Positions 26,419-34,432 of a stretch of DNA of 64,000 nucleotides are shown here, in pieces (the first letter of the stretch is position 1; every line of letters begins with the position of its first letter). The DNA comes from Marinobacter sp. THAF197a. Lineage in GTDB: Bacteria > Pseudomonadota > Gammaproteobacteria > Pseudomonadales > Oleiphilaceae. Both the position numbers and the translations under genes were made by a program. The stretch covers positions 3,596,001 to 3,660,000 of the forward strand of contig NZ_CP045324.1 in NCBI RefSeq assembly GCF_009363275.1. The letters are read 5' to 3'. The notes beneath the pieces are model-generated. The model saw nothing but the letters and a program-made list of their open reading frames with translations. It was not told the DNA's origin and searched no databases.

Positions 26419-27702
26419 ATGAACATTCTGGTTATTGGCAGTGGCGGGCGCGAACACGCCCTGGCCTGGAAAGCCGCGCAATCCCCGCTGGCAGATAAAG
26501 TCTTCGTAGCACCGGGTAACGCCGGTACCGCCCGGGAACCGAACCTGAACAACGTCGACCTGGACGTGATGGACCTGGACGGCCTGGCCAACTTCGCCGA
26601 GCAGAACAACGTGGGCCTGACCATCGTCGGCCCGGAAGCCCCGCTGGTGGCCGGCGTGGTGGACAAGTTTGAAGCCCGCGGCCTGCGTATCTTCGGCCCC
26701 AGCGCCGGTGCTGCCCAGCTGGAAGGCTCCAAGGCCTTCACCAAGGATTTCCTGGCGCGCCAGCAGATCCCGACCGCCGACTACGCCAATTTCACTGATG
26801 TGGACGAAGCCCTCGCCTATGTACGTGATAAAGGCGCGCCGATTGTGGTCAAGGCCGACGGCCTGGCCGCCGGTAAAGGCGTCATCGTCGCCATGACCCT
26901 GGCCGAAGCCGAAGACGCCATCCGCGACATGCTGGCAGGCAACGCTTTTGGCGATGCCGGCAGCCGTGTAGTGGTTGAAGAGTTCCTGGACGGCGAAGAA
27001 GCCTCCTTCATCGTGATGGTCGACGGCAAGAACGTGCTGGCCATGGCCACCTCCCAGGACCACAAACGAGTGGGCGATGGCGACACCGGCCCCAACACCG
27101 GCGGCATGGGCGCCTACTCCCCCGCTCCGGTGGTCACCCCGGATGTGCACCAGCGCATCATGGACGAAGTGATCTACCCCACCGTCAACGGTATGGCCGC
27201 CGAAGGTCACCCGTACAAGGGTTTCCTGTATGCCGGCCTGATGATCGACACCAACGGTGCACCCAAGGTCATTGAGTTCAACTGCCGCTTTGGCGACCCG
27301 GAAACCCAGCCGATCATGCTGCGCATGAAGTCGGACCTGGTGGAACTGTGTCAGGCTGCCGTGGATGGCAAACTGGACCAGTGCGACTCCGAGTGGGACG
27401 ACCGCGCCTCTGTAGGCATTGTGCTGGCGGCCGGTGGTTATCCTGCCGACTACAGCAAAGGTGATGTGATCTCCGGCCTGCCGGAAGGTGAAACAGAAGG
27501 TGAGAAAGTCTTCCACGCCGGCACCAAGCTGAATGGTGAGGATGTGGTGACTGCCGGTGGCCGGGTGCTGTGCGCCACCGCTTTGGGCAACACGGTGACC
27601 GAAGCCCAGCAGCGTGCTTACCAGCTGGCGAAGACCATCAGCTGGAACGGCATGTTCTACCGGAACGACATTGCCTACCGGGCCATTGCCCGGGAACAGT
27701 AG
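26419..27702 (+). CDS. purD: Phosphoribosylamine-glycine ligase
   Basis: A 427-residue ATP-grasp enzyme that joins glycine to phosphoribosylamine in purine synthesis. MNILVIGSGGREHALAWK, DGLAAGKGVIVA, PNTGGMGAYSPAPV and EFNCRFGDPETQ are all present. AGGAG lies upstream of the ATG. It is the last gene of purHD, closed by a terminator 22 bp after the stop. Confidence 0.97.
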   Translation: MNILVIGSGGREHALAWKAAQSPLADKVFVAPGNAGTAREPNLNNVDLDVMDLDGLANFAEQNNVGLTIVGPEAPLVAGVVDKFEARGLRIFGPSAGAAQLEGSKAFTKDFLARQQIPTADYANFTDVDEALAYVRDKGAPIVVKADGLAAGKGVIVAMTLAEAEDAIRDMLAGNAFGDAGSRVVVEEFLDGEEASFIVMVDGKNVLAMATSQDHKRVGDGDTGPNTGGMGAYSPAPVVTPDVHQRIMDEVIYPTVNGMAAEGHPYKGFLYAGLMIDTNGAPKVIEFNCRFGDPETQPIMLRMKSDLVELCQAAVDGKLDQCDSEWDDRASVGIVLAAGGYPADYSKGDVISGLPEGETEGEKVFHAGTKLNGEDVVTAGGRVLCATALGNTVTEAQQRAYQLAKTISWNGMFYRNDIAYRAIAREQ

Positions 27703-27723
27703 AGCTGCCTGCTAGCGAATCAC

Positions 27724-27749
27724 AACCCGGCCCCGCGCCGGGTTTTTTA
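27724..27749 (+). terminator. Terminator of purHD
   Basis: An 8-bp stem (27724-27731 with 27737-27744) with a 5-base loop followed by a T-run. Confidence 0.9.
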
Positions 27750-27803
27750 TGGTCGAAAGCCAATAGGAACTTCAAATCTACATCATAATAATTACTTGTT
27801 GTT

Positions 27804-27822
27804 AACGCTTATCATTTGTATA
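27804..27822. promoter_or_regulatory. Possible Fur-like site before the TonB receptor gene
   Basis: On the minus strand the site reads AAATGATAAG, close to half of the Fur consensus (AATGATAAT), 42-60 bp before the receptor start. The other half-site is poor, so this is a tentative call that would fit iron control. Confidence 0.35.
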
Positions 27823-27863
27823 GTTGCAACCCTTATTCAATAACACCTGCACAGGATGCGATT

Positions 27864-30050
27864 ATGCAACAACGTTTTACCCGCCGTTTTATCGTAGCCG
27901 CCATCATGGCCGCCTCCCTTCCTGCCGTGGCCCAGGAGCACACACTGAAGGAGCTGGTAATCATCGGGGACGAGACCTCAGCCGCCAGCCTGCCGGGCTC
28001 AGCCCATGTGGTAACAAACGAAGACCTGGAAACCATGAAGTACACCGACGTGCACCGAGTGGTAAAGGAAGTGCCTGGCGTTTATCTGCTTGAAGAGGAA
28101 GGCTACGGCCTGCGTCCTAACATCGGTATTCGCGGCTCCGGTTCCGGGCGGTCCGGCAAGGTTACCCTGATGGAAGACGGCGTGCTGATGGCACCTGCGC
28201 CCTACTCTGGGCCAGCCGCCTACTACTTCCCGTCCTTCGGCCGCATCAACGGCGTTGAAGTTCTGAAAGGACCAGACCTGCTCCGTTACGGCCCGGCCAC
28301 CGTTGGCGGCGCCATTAACCTGCGTTCCACGCCGATTCCGACCACGACCGGCGGCCGGGTAACGGCGGAAATTGCCGAAGATAACGGCAAACGTATCCAT
28401 GCCTGGTATGGCGCCAACAGCGAACAGGCCGGCTGGCTGATCGAAACTCACCAGCATGAAAGTGACGGCTTCAAAGACATTCGCCAATCCGACCGCGAAG
28501 CCGGCTTCGACAAGCAGGATTACGTCGCCAAGCTCCGCCTGAACACACGCCCGGACGCCGACATCTACCATCAGCTCGACCTGAAAGTGGATTACAGCGA
28601 AGAGCTGAGCCTGGAAACCTACCTCGGCCTGACCGACGCGGACTTCAATGCCAACCCGGACCAGCGCTACTTCGCCTCTGAACGGGACAACATGGACACC
28701 CAGCGCACCGGTTTCATGGCCCGGCACCTGGTGGATTTCAACAACGATGTAACCCTGACCACCACCGCCTACCGCAACGAATTCAAACGCAACTGGTATA
28801 AAGCGGCGGGGCTGAACTCCCTGATCAATGCAGCCAATGGCGGTGACGCCCTGGCACAGCAACAGCTCCGCGGTGAGGCGGATCTCGCCGGCATCGAGAT
28901 CAAGAACAACGCACGCGAGTACGAATCACAGGGTATCGATTTTGTGGCAGATTGGGGCCTCAATCTGGCAGACATGCGCCACGACCTCACCTTCGGCCTG
29001 CGCTACCACGAAGATGAAGTAGACCGCCTGCAGCCAGTCGACACCTTCGACCAGGTCATCGTGAACGGCCGTCCGGTTCTGCAGTATGTCTCAACCACCT
29101 CCGGAAATGGCATCAGCGGCAGCAACAACGCCATTGAAAAAGCCGAGGCCTGGAGCACTTACATTGCAGACCGCGTTACCGTAAACGATCGACTGACCGT
29201 CACCGGCCTGCTCAGGTACGAGGATATCGAAACCAGTCGTGTACGCTATCAGCAAGAGGCCCGCACCGATGTACAGGACCGTGCCTCAAACAGCACCGGT
29301 GAACTTCTGCCAGGCCTGGGCGCAACCTACAAACTGGATGGCGGCGTCACACTTCTGGCCGGTGTTCATCGGGGTATGGCTCCGGCTGGAGCCGGCAGCA
29401 CCGATGTTGAGCCCGAACTCAGCACCAACTACGAGCTCGGCGCCCGGATTCAGCGCGGCGCTGGTCGCTACGAGCTGATCGGCTTCTACAGTGACTATGA
29501 AAACACGGTCCAGAACTGCTCCGTAGCTACCCCTTGCGCTGGCGGCCAGGACACCGGTTCGGTCAGTCAGGGTGAAGCCCGCATTCAGGGTATTGAAGCC
29601 CTGGCAGGCTACGAGTTCGCTCTGACCAACGGCCTGTCTGTTCCGGTTGAAGCCACCTGGACCTACACCGATGCCGAGGTCACCAAAGACAGCGATTCCG
29701 GTAACGTTCTGAAGGGCGACAACCTTGTCTACCTGCCAGAGAACGTCCTGAACCTGCGCACCGGGCTGCGCGCCGGGGACCAGTGGGACGCCTACCTGAA
29801 CGTGTCATACGTCGACGAAATGTGTATCGACAACACCTGCGACCGCAGTGGCACCGACAACACCTTCAGGAAGACCGAATCGCTCACCGTAGTTGATCTT
29901 TCCGGCAGCTACCGCGTTGCCGAAGGCGCCCGCGTCTTTGCCAAACTCGATAACGTGTTCGATACCCAGAAAATCATCGCTCGCTCACCCGATGGCGCCC
30001 GGCCGAACCTGCCGCGCACCGCATCTGTGGGCGTTACCGTTGATTTCTGA
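27864..30050 (+). CDS. TonB-dependent outer-membrane receptor (FecA-like, siderophore/iron type)
   Basis: About 728 residues. A signal peptide (MQQRFTRRFIVAAIMAASL, cleavage after PAVAQ) leads into a TonB-box-like stretch (KELVIIGDE) and plug domain (EVPGVYLLEEEGYGLRPNI, GVEVLKGPDLLRYGPATVGGA), then a 22-strand barrel ending in SVGVTVDF with the terminal aromatic. There is no N-terminal signalling domain. Two cysteine pairs in predicted outer loops (NCSVATPC, MCIDNTC) are noteworthy. The ATG at 27864, behind AGGA, is chosen over an upstream frame start at 27816. It is the only transport gene at this site; the ligand is unknown. Confidence 0.9.
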   Translation: MQQRFTRRFIVAAIMAASLPAVAQEHTLKELVIIGDETSAASLPGSAHVVTNEDLETMKYTDVHRVVKEVPGVYLLEEEGYGLRPNIGIRGSGSGRSGKVTLMEDGVLMAPAPYSGPAAYYFPSFGRINGVEVLKGPDLLRYGPATVGGAINLRSTPIPTTTGGRVTAEIAEDNGKRIHAWYGANSEQAGWLIETHQHESDGFKDIRQSDREAGFDKQDYVAKLRLNTRPDADIYHQLDLKVDYSEELSLETYLGLTDADFNANPDQRYFASERDNMDTQRTGFMARHLVDFNNDVTLTTTAYRNEFKRNWYKAAGLNSLINAANGGDALAQQQLRGEADLAGIEIKNNAREYESQGIDFVADWGLNLADMRHDLTFGLRYHEDEVDRLQPVDTFDQVIVNGRPVLQYVSTTSGNGISGSNNAIEKAEAWSTYIADRVTVNDRLTVTGLLRYEDIETSRVRYQQEARTDVQDRASNSTGELLPGLGATYKLDGGVTLLAGVHRGMAPAGAGSTDVEPELSTNYELGARIQRGAGRYELIGFYSDYENTVQNCSVATPCAGGQDTGSVSQGEARIQGIEALAGYEFALTNGLSVPVEATWTYTDAEVTKDSDSGNVLKGDNLVYLPENVLNLRTGLRAGDQWDAYLNVSYVDEMCIDNTCDRSGTDNTFRKTESLTVVDLSGSYRVAEGARVFAKLDNVFDTQKIIARSPDGARPNLPRTASVGVTVDF

Positions 30051-30102
30051 TCGACGTCTCCACACAAAAGGCTGACGGACCAGCCTGACTCAGGAAAACT
30101 TC

Positions 30103-30128
30103 AGCCCGGCCATTGACCGGGCTTTTTT
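30103..30128 (+). terminator. Terminator of the TonB receptor gene
   Basis: A 7-bp GC stem (30103-30109 with 30117-30123) with a 7-base loop and a T-run. Confidence 0.85.
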
Positions 30129-30177
30129 CTGGGTTAGTGTAAGCGTTCACAACGACCACAATGAAAAGGAGTTCTCC

Positions 30178-31104
30178 GTGCCGCGCTCTGCTCTTAACCT
30201 CGCCCTATTACTTGCAACCACACTGCTGATCAGCGCCTGCTCGAAACAGAGCATCTACGACAGCGCCATTGGCTGGGAGCGTTCCAGCGCCGGCCTTGAG
30301 ACAGCGGAAGTGTCGATTGGCGAGTTGGACATTGCCTATCTGCGCAGCAAAGAGGCTGTAGAAGGTGACACCTTGGTGCTGATACACGGGTTCGGCGCTA
30401 ATAAGGATAACTGGACGCGGCTGGCCAAGGAGTTCAAGGGCGAGTTCAATGTCTACGCCATCGACCTGCCCGGCCATGGCGACAGCAGCAAACCCCTGGA
30501 CATCGGCTACCGGTTTGAAGACCAGGTGAACTACCTGAATCAGGTCCTGGCCGAACTGGGCGTGAAGCAGTTCCATATGATGGGTAACTCCATGGGCGGC
30601 GCGATCACCGCGCTCTACGCCGCCACCCATCCGGAGCAGATCCAGACCGCAGTACTGTTCGACCCCGCCGGTATCTTTGAGTATGAAAGCGAACTGGTAG
30701 ATCGGGTGCTGGATGGTGACAACCCGCTGATCCCGAAAAAAGAAGGCGATTTCGATCGTCTGCTGGACTTCGCCCTGGAAAAGCGCCCGTTCGTACCCTG
30801 GCCGATTTTTGATGTGATGGAAGAAAAAGCCATCGCCAACCGGGAAGTGAACGAGGTTATCTTTGCCGCCATTCGCGACACCGGATTTGAGCCAGACTTC
30901 CGCGACGCCATTACCCGGATTGAAGCTCCGGTACTGGTGGTCTGGGGCAAGCTGGACAGGGTAATCGACTACCGCAACGCCGATGTGTTTGTTGAGGCTA
31001 TCCCCAATGCTCGCAAAGTGCTCCTGGACGACGTCGGCCATGCGCCCATGGTTGAGGTTCCGAAAGAATCAGCACAACTGTTCCGGGAGTTTCTGGCCAA
31101 CTAA
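30178..31104 (+). CDS. Alpha/beta-hydrolase lipoprotein (lipase/esterase-like)
   Basis: A 308-residue protein beginning at a GTG behind a strong AAGGAG. The lipobox LLISAC (cysteine at residue 21) makes it a membrane-anchored lipoprotein. The fold markers are LVLIHGFGANKDNW (oxyanion strand), the nucleophile elbow MMGNSMGGAI, an aspartate in WGKLDRVIDY and the catalytic histidine in DVGHAPMVEVP. It resembles Moraxella lipase-3-type exported esterases. Substrate not known. It stands alone between terminators. Confidence 0.88.
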   Translation: MPRSALNLALLLATTLLISACSKQSIYDSAIGWERSSAGLETAEVSIGELDIAYLRSKEAVEGDTLVLIHGFGANKDNWTRLAKEFKGEFNVYAIDLPGHGDSSKPLDIGYRFEDQVNYLNQVLAELGVKQFHMMGNSMGGAITALYAATHPEQIQTAVLFDPAGIFEYESELVDRVLDGDNPLIPKKEGDFDRLLDFALEKRPFVPWPIFDVMEEKAIANREVNEVIFAAIRDTGFEPDFRDAITRIEAPVLVVWGKLDRVIDYRNADVFVEAIPNARKVLLDDVGHAPMVEVPKESAQLFREFLAN

Positions 31105-31192
31105 CACCCCTGACACCAAGCGCTACTACATTTGACACAGGAAAAAAGGTAGGCTTCCGGCTGCCACTTCAACACTCGACAAGAACTGGTTT

Positions 31193-32764
31193 ATGCCTGA
31201 AGCCATCTGGATCACCTTCGCCTTTGTCCTTGGACTGCTTGTAAAAGCTGTTGGCCTGCCGCCGCTGGTGGGCTATCTGGCGGCCGGCTTTGCCTTGAGC
31301 GGCATGTCGGTGATGACTGGCATACCGGTGGAGGAAACAGCGGTTCTACAGCATATTGCACACCTTGGCGTCTTGTTGCTGCTGTTCACCGTTGGATTGA
31401 AACTCAAGCTCAGGTCCATCGTCAGTCCGGAAGTGATCGGCGGCAGCTTGCTGCATTTTTCGATTACCTGCCTGGTGTTTACCCCCGGTCTGTACTGGCT
31501 TCTTGACCTGGACTGGACCACGGCGCTGATGCTGGCCATCGCGCTGTCGTTCTCCAGCACCGTGCTCGCCGCCAAGGTTCTTGAAAGTAAACGGGAACTT
31601 AGAGCCTTCCATGGTCGCGTTGCCATTGGCATCCTGATCATGCAGGACCTGATCGCCTTGGTGGTGATGAGTATTGCCGCAGGCAAGTCACCTTCCGAAT
31701 GGGCCTTGATGATTTTTGGCCTGCCGCTGCTTCGGCCACTCCTGTTCAAGCTGCTGGATGCCAGCGGCCACGATGAACTTCTGGTGCTGCTTGGCCTGTT
31801 GCTGGCTCTGGTTGTCGGGGGGCTGGGCTTTGAAGCCGTTGGGCTCAGCTCTGAACTGGGTGCCCTCATTTTCGGAGCCATGCTGGCCAACCACCCGCGC
31901 TCCCAGGAGCTGGCCAAGTCACTGTGGAGCGTCAAAGAAGTTTTTCTGGTGGGTTTCTTTCTGCAGATTGGCATTGGCGGCCTGCCAGACCAGCAAGCCC
32001 TGATGTTTGCCGTCGTCACCGCACTGGTTCTGCCACTCAAGGGCATTCTGTTCTACTTCTTGCTGCTGCTCTTCCGCTTGCGGGCTCGCAGCAGCTTTTT
32101 GACTTCTTTGTCGCTGACCAATTACAGCGAATTCGGCCTGATCGTCGCAAGCGTGGCACTACCACAGTGGCTGGTTCCACTGGCCATCACTGTCTCGCTG
32201 TCATTTGTCATTTCAGCCCCGCTTAACCGGTTTGCTCACGGCATCTACGAACGCGTCGCACATCGGATCGCCGGCTTTGAAAGCCATAAACGCCACCCGG
32301 ATGAGCAGCCAATTTCACTGGGAGACACGAAAATTCTTGTTATGGGGATGGGGCGCACGGGAACAGCCACCTATGACTGGCTGCTTCCCCACGAACCTCG
32401 CCTGATGGGGCTGGATTCAGATCCGGCGAAAGCGGAAAAGCATCAGGAGGAAGGTCGCAACGTGGTGTTTGCCGATGCCGAAGACACCACCTTCTGGGAG
32501 GGCTTACATATGCCGGACCTGGAATCCGTGGTGCTGGCCATGAACGACATTGAGGGCAAGTTGATCGCTGCGAGGATGCTGCGCAAACTCGGCTTCAAGG
32601 GCTACATCGTGGCCCACACCATGTTCGCCGATGAGGCCGAGAAAATCCGCGAGGCGGGCGCTGACGACGCCTACCTGACCATGAGCGAAACCGGGGTCGC
32701 ACTCGCCAGCCACCTCATGGAGAACACGGAGCTTCAACCGACGCAGGTGCGAAACCCGGTATAA
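31193..32764 (+). CDS. Kef-type monovalent cation:proton antiporter with RCK domain
   Basis: A 523-residue protein. About 12 membrane helices (1-370) of the CPA2/Kef type (LPPLVGYLAAGFALSG, HLGVLLLLFTVGLKL, ALSFSSTVLAAKVLE) precede a TrkA-N/RCK nucleotide-binding domain (ILVMGMGRTGTATYDWL, about 379-500). Predicted to exchange K+ or Na+ for protons under nucleotide control. The last 31 bases overlap the 3' end of the convergent sulfoxide-synthase gene. Confidence 0.9.
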   Translation: MPEAIWITFAFVLGLLVKAVGLPPLVGYLAAGFALSGMSVMTGIPVEETAVLQHIAHLGVLLLLFTVGLKLKLRSIVSPEVIGGSLLHFSITCLVFTPGLYWLLDLDWTTALMLAIALSFSSTVLAAKVLESKRELRAFHGRVAIGILIMQDLIALVVMSIAAGKSPSEWALMIFGLPLLRPLLFKLLDASGHDELLVLLGLLLALVVGGLGFEAVGLSSELGALIFGAMLANHPRSQELAKSLWSVKEVFLVGFFLQIGIGGLPDQQALMFAVVTALVLPLKGILFYFLLLLFRLRARSSFLTSLSLTNYSEFGLIVASVALPQWLVPLAITVSLSFVISAPLNRFAHGIYERVAHRIAGFESHKRHPDEQPISLGDTKILVMGMGRTGTATYDWLLPHEPRLMGLDSDPAKAEKHQEEGRNVVFADAEDTTFWEGLHMPDLESVVLAMNDIEGKLIAARMLRKLGFKGYIVAHTMFADEAEKIREAGADDAYLTMSETGVALASHLMENTELQPTQVRNPV

Positions 32765-34080
32765 ACGTCACTGCGGAACGGCAGGTAAGCCTGCCGGTAG
32801 GTGCCACGAATCAGGTTGGATGATGTGGCACAGCTGCCACCCTTGGTGACCTTGTGTGTGGCAAACTGCAAGGTGGACATAAACGGGTACATGTCCACCT
32901 TGAAACCGTCATAGGGCAGGAAGTCGTTGGAGGTCCATTCCCACACCGAGCCAATCATCTGCCGACAGCCAGACCAACTGTCTCCGGCGGAATAGTCGAA
33001 CACCGGATTCCGAGCCATGCTGCGGCCATCCAGATCAGCTCTCAAGGCATCCGGTGCCTCATTGCCCCAGGGATACCGGCGGAACGTATCCCCAGGCCGG
33101 TTGCCCAGCGCTGCCACTTCCCACTCATATTCCGTCGGCAATCGACGCCCGGCCCACTTGCAGAAGGCTTCCGCCTCCCAGTAAGTGACATGGGTAACCG
33201 GCGCATCTGCCTCCAGGGGTAACCACTGGTCAAACACCCGCTCCTGCCAATGGCCGTCGTGCCAGCGCCAGTACAGCGGGTGCCGGGGTGAGTGCATCAA
33301 AGGCTCCTTGCCCCCGTGCACCAGACTCACATCCTGCTCTGACTCCAGCCACTTCCGGCCTCCGAAAGACCACAGCTCCGGACGCTGGTAACCACAATCG
33401 TCCACAAACGCCTGAAACTCCCGGTTGCTCACCAGCGTTCGACTGATGGCAAACGCCGGCAACTCCACCTCGAACCGGGGTTTCTCAGCATCAAAGGCAA
33501 AGTCGTCTGTCGCAAAGTATTCAGACTCACCGGGCATACCAATCACCCAACGCCCGGCAGGGATTTCCACATCCCCGGAGATTGCCTCACAAGGGGCTGG
33601 CCGGTCGCCCTTGAAGTCCACAGGCGCCAGATACCCCACCGTCTGCCGGCACCAGATCAGCGATTCAATGTGCATGTTCTGGTGATAAATCGCATAACGG
33701 TAGAGATACAGCTCTTTGTCAGTGAGTTCACGGCTCTTGATGCGCTCTGCTACCCGGTCGTAGATGGCATTGAAGTACGTGAGCGTTTCCTCACGGCCGG
33801 GAAACAGATCCCGGCGCCAGCGATCCTTGTGCTCAACATGAAAGGAATCCCAGAGATCGTCCATGGATGGATCGAAGCTGGGCGTGCCATCCAGCAGGTT
33901 GAACACGAAGACCTCGTAGAAGAACGCAGAATGCCCCATTTCCCAGAGTGGTGGGTTCACACCAGGGTGGTAGGGAACATCCAGTTGCTGCTCCGGCAGC
34001 GTGCAGATCAATTGCTCCGTGCGCGACCTGGCCAGTTCCAACTCATCTAATAGCTGTAACTTTTTCACTTCAGCAACCAT
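32734..34080 (-). CDS. EgtB/SenA-like iron-dependent sulfoxide (or selenoxide) synthase
   Basis: A 448-residue protein with an N-terminal DinB-like four-helix domain and a C-terminal formylglycine-generating-type domain (about 190-448). The three iron ligands of EgtB are all present: H50 in WEMGHSAFF and H133/H137 in HQNMHIES, almost the numbering of the mycobacterial enzyme. C-terminal motifs are CKWAGRRLPTEYEWEVAA, GSVWEWTSNDF, VTKGGSCATS and YTGFRTC. It may join a thiol or selenosugar to (trimethyl)histidine as in ergothioneine, ovothiol or selenoneine synthesis, but no egtD, senB or methyltransferase domain is adjacent, so the product is open. The ATG at 34080 follows GGAG; the open frame further upstream runs through a repeat. 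Confidence 0.82.
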   Translation of the reverse strand: MVAEVKKLQLLDELELARSRTEQLICTLPEQQLDVPYHPGVNPPLWEMGHSAFFYEVFVFNLLDGTPSFDPSMDDLWDSFHVEHKDRWRRDLFPGREETLTYFNAIYDRVAERIKSRELTDKELYLYRYAIYHQNMHIESLIWCRQTVGYLAPVDFKGDRPAPCEAISGDVEIPAGRWVIGMPGESEYFATDDFAFDAEKPRFEVELPAFAISRTLVSNREFQAFVDDCGYQRPELWSFGGRKWLESEQDVSLVHGGKEPLMHSPRHPLYWRWHDGHWQERVFDQWLPLEADAPVTHVTYWEAEAFCKWAGRRLPTEYEWEVAALGNRPGDTFRRYPWGNEAPDALRADLDGRSMARNPVFDYSAGDSWSGCRQMIGSVWEWTSNDFLPYDGFKVDMYPFMSTLQFATHKVTKGGSCATSSNLIRGTYRQAYLPFRSDVYTGFRTCVG

Positions 34081-34130
34081 GGGCCGCAACTCCGGAGTCT
34101 GAATACGTTTGCCGTCTGGCTCGGTGGTAT

Positions 34131-34322
34131 GAGCAGGTGGGGAAGGCCTTTCCAAAACACGCTGTGAATACATCCCTGTACGCTCTGCTCCGCCCCTCAG
34201 CGCTAATTGCTCCTGCGTCGCGCTGAGGGTCCTGGGCAGGCCATCCGTGGCCAGCCCGTGAAGCGCTTTCGCGCTCCACCCCTGGCTCCGCAAGGTTTTG
34301 GAAAGGCCTTCCCCACCTGCTC
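34131..34322. repeat. 192-bp palindromic intergenic element with perfect 28-bp arms
   Basis: Bases 34131-34158 are repeated exactly and inverted at 34295-34322. The 136-bp interior is itself structured, with CTCAGCGC/GCGCTGAG and further short stems. It has no coding sequence and no clear target-site duplication. The arms resemble the inner part of the smaller inverted repeat at 570-630. It lies between the RND operon terminator and the sulfoxide-synthase gene. It looks like a dispersed, transcribable palindromic element (REP/MITE-like). Confidence 0.8.
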
Positions 34323-34356
34323 TTCGTACCTTCTGCCTGTCCGAAAGAATAACAAA

Positions 34357-34391
34357 GAAAAAACCGCCGGGGGCAGAAACCCGCGGCGGTT
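34357..34391 (-). terminator. Terminator of the RND efflux operon
   Basis: On the minus strand an 8-bp stem (34384-34391 with 34362-34369) runs into a T-run, 42 bp after the permease stop codon. Confidence 0.85.
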
Positions 34392-34432
34392 CAATCACTA
34401 TCAATACGATAGGCGCAGAAAATCAGGCCACG

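Noticed and set aside
34131..34322. Complete insertion sequence
   Set aside because: The element has terminal inverted repeats but no transposase frame and no clear target-site duplication.
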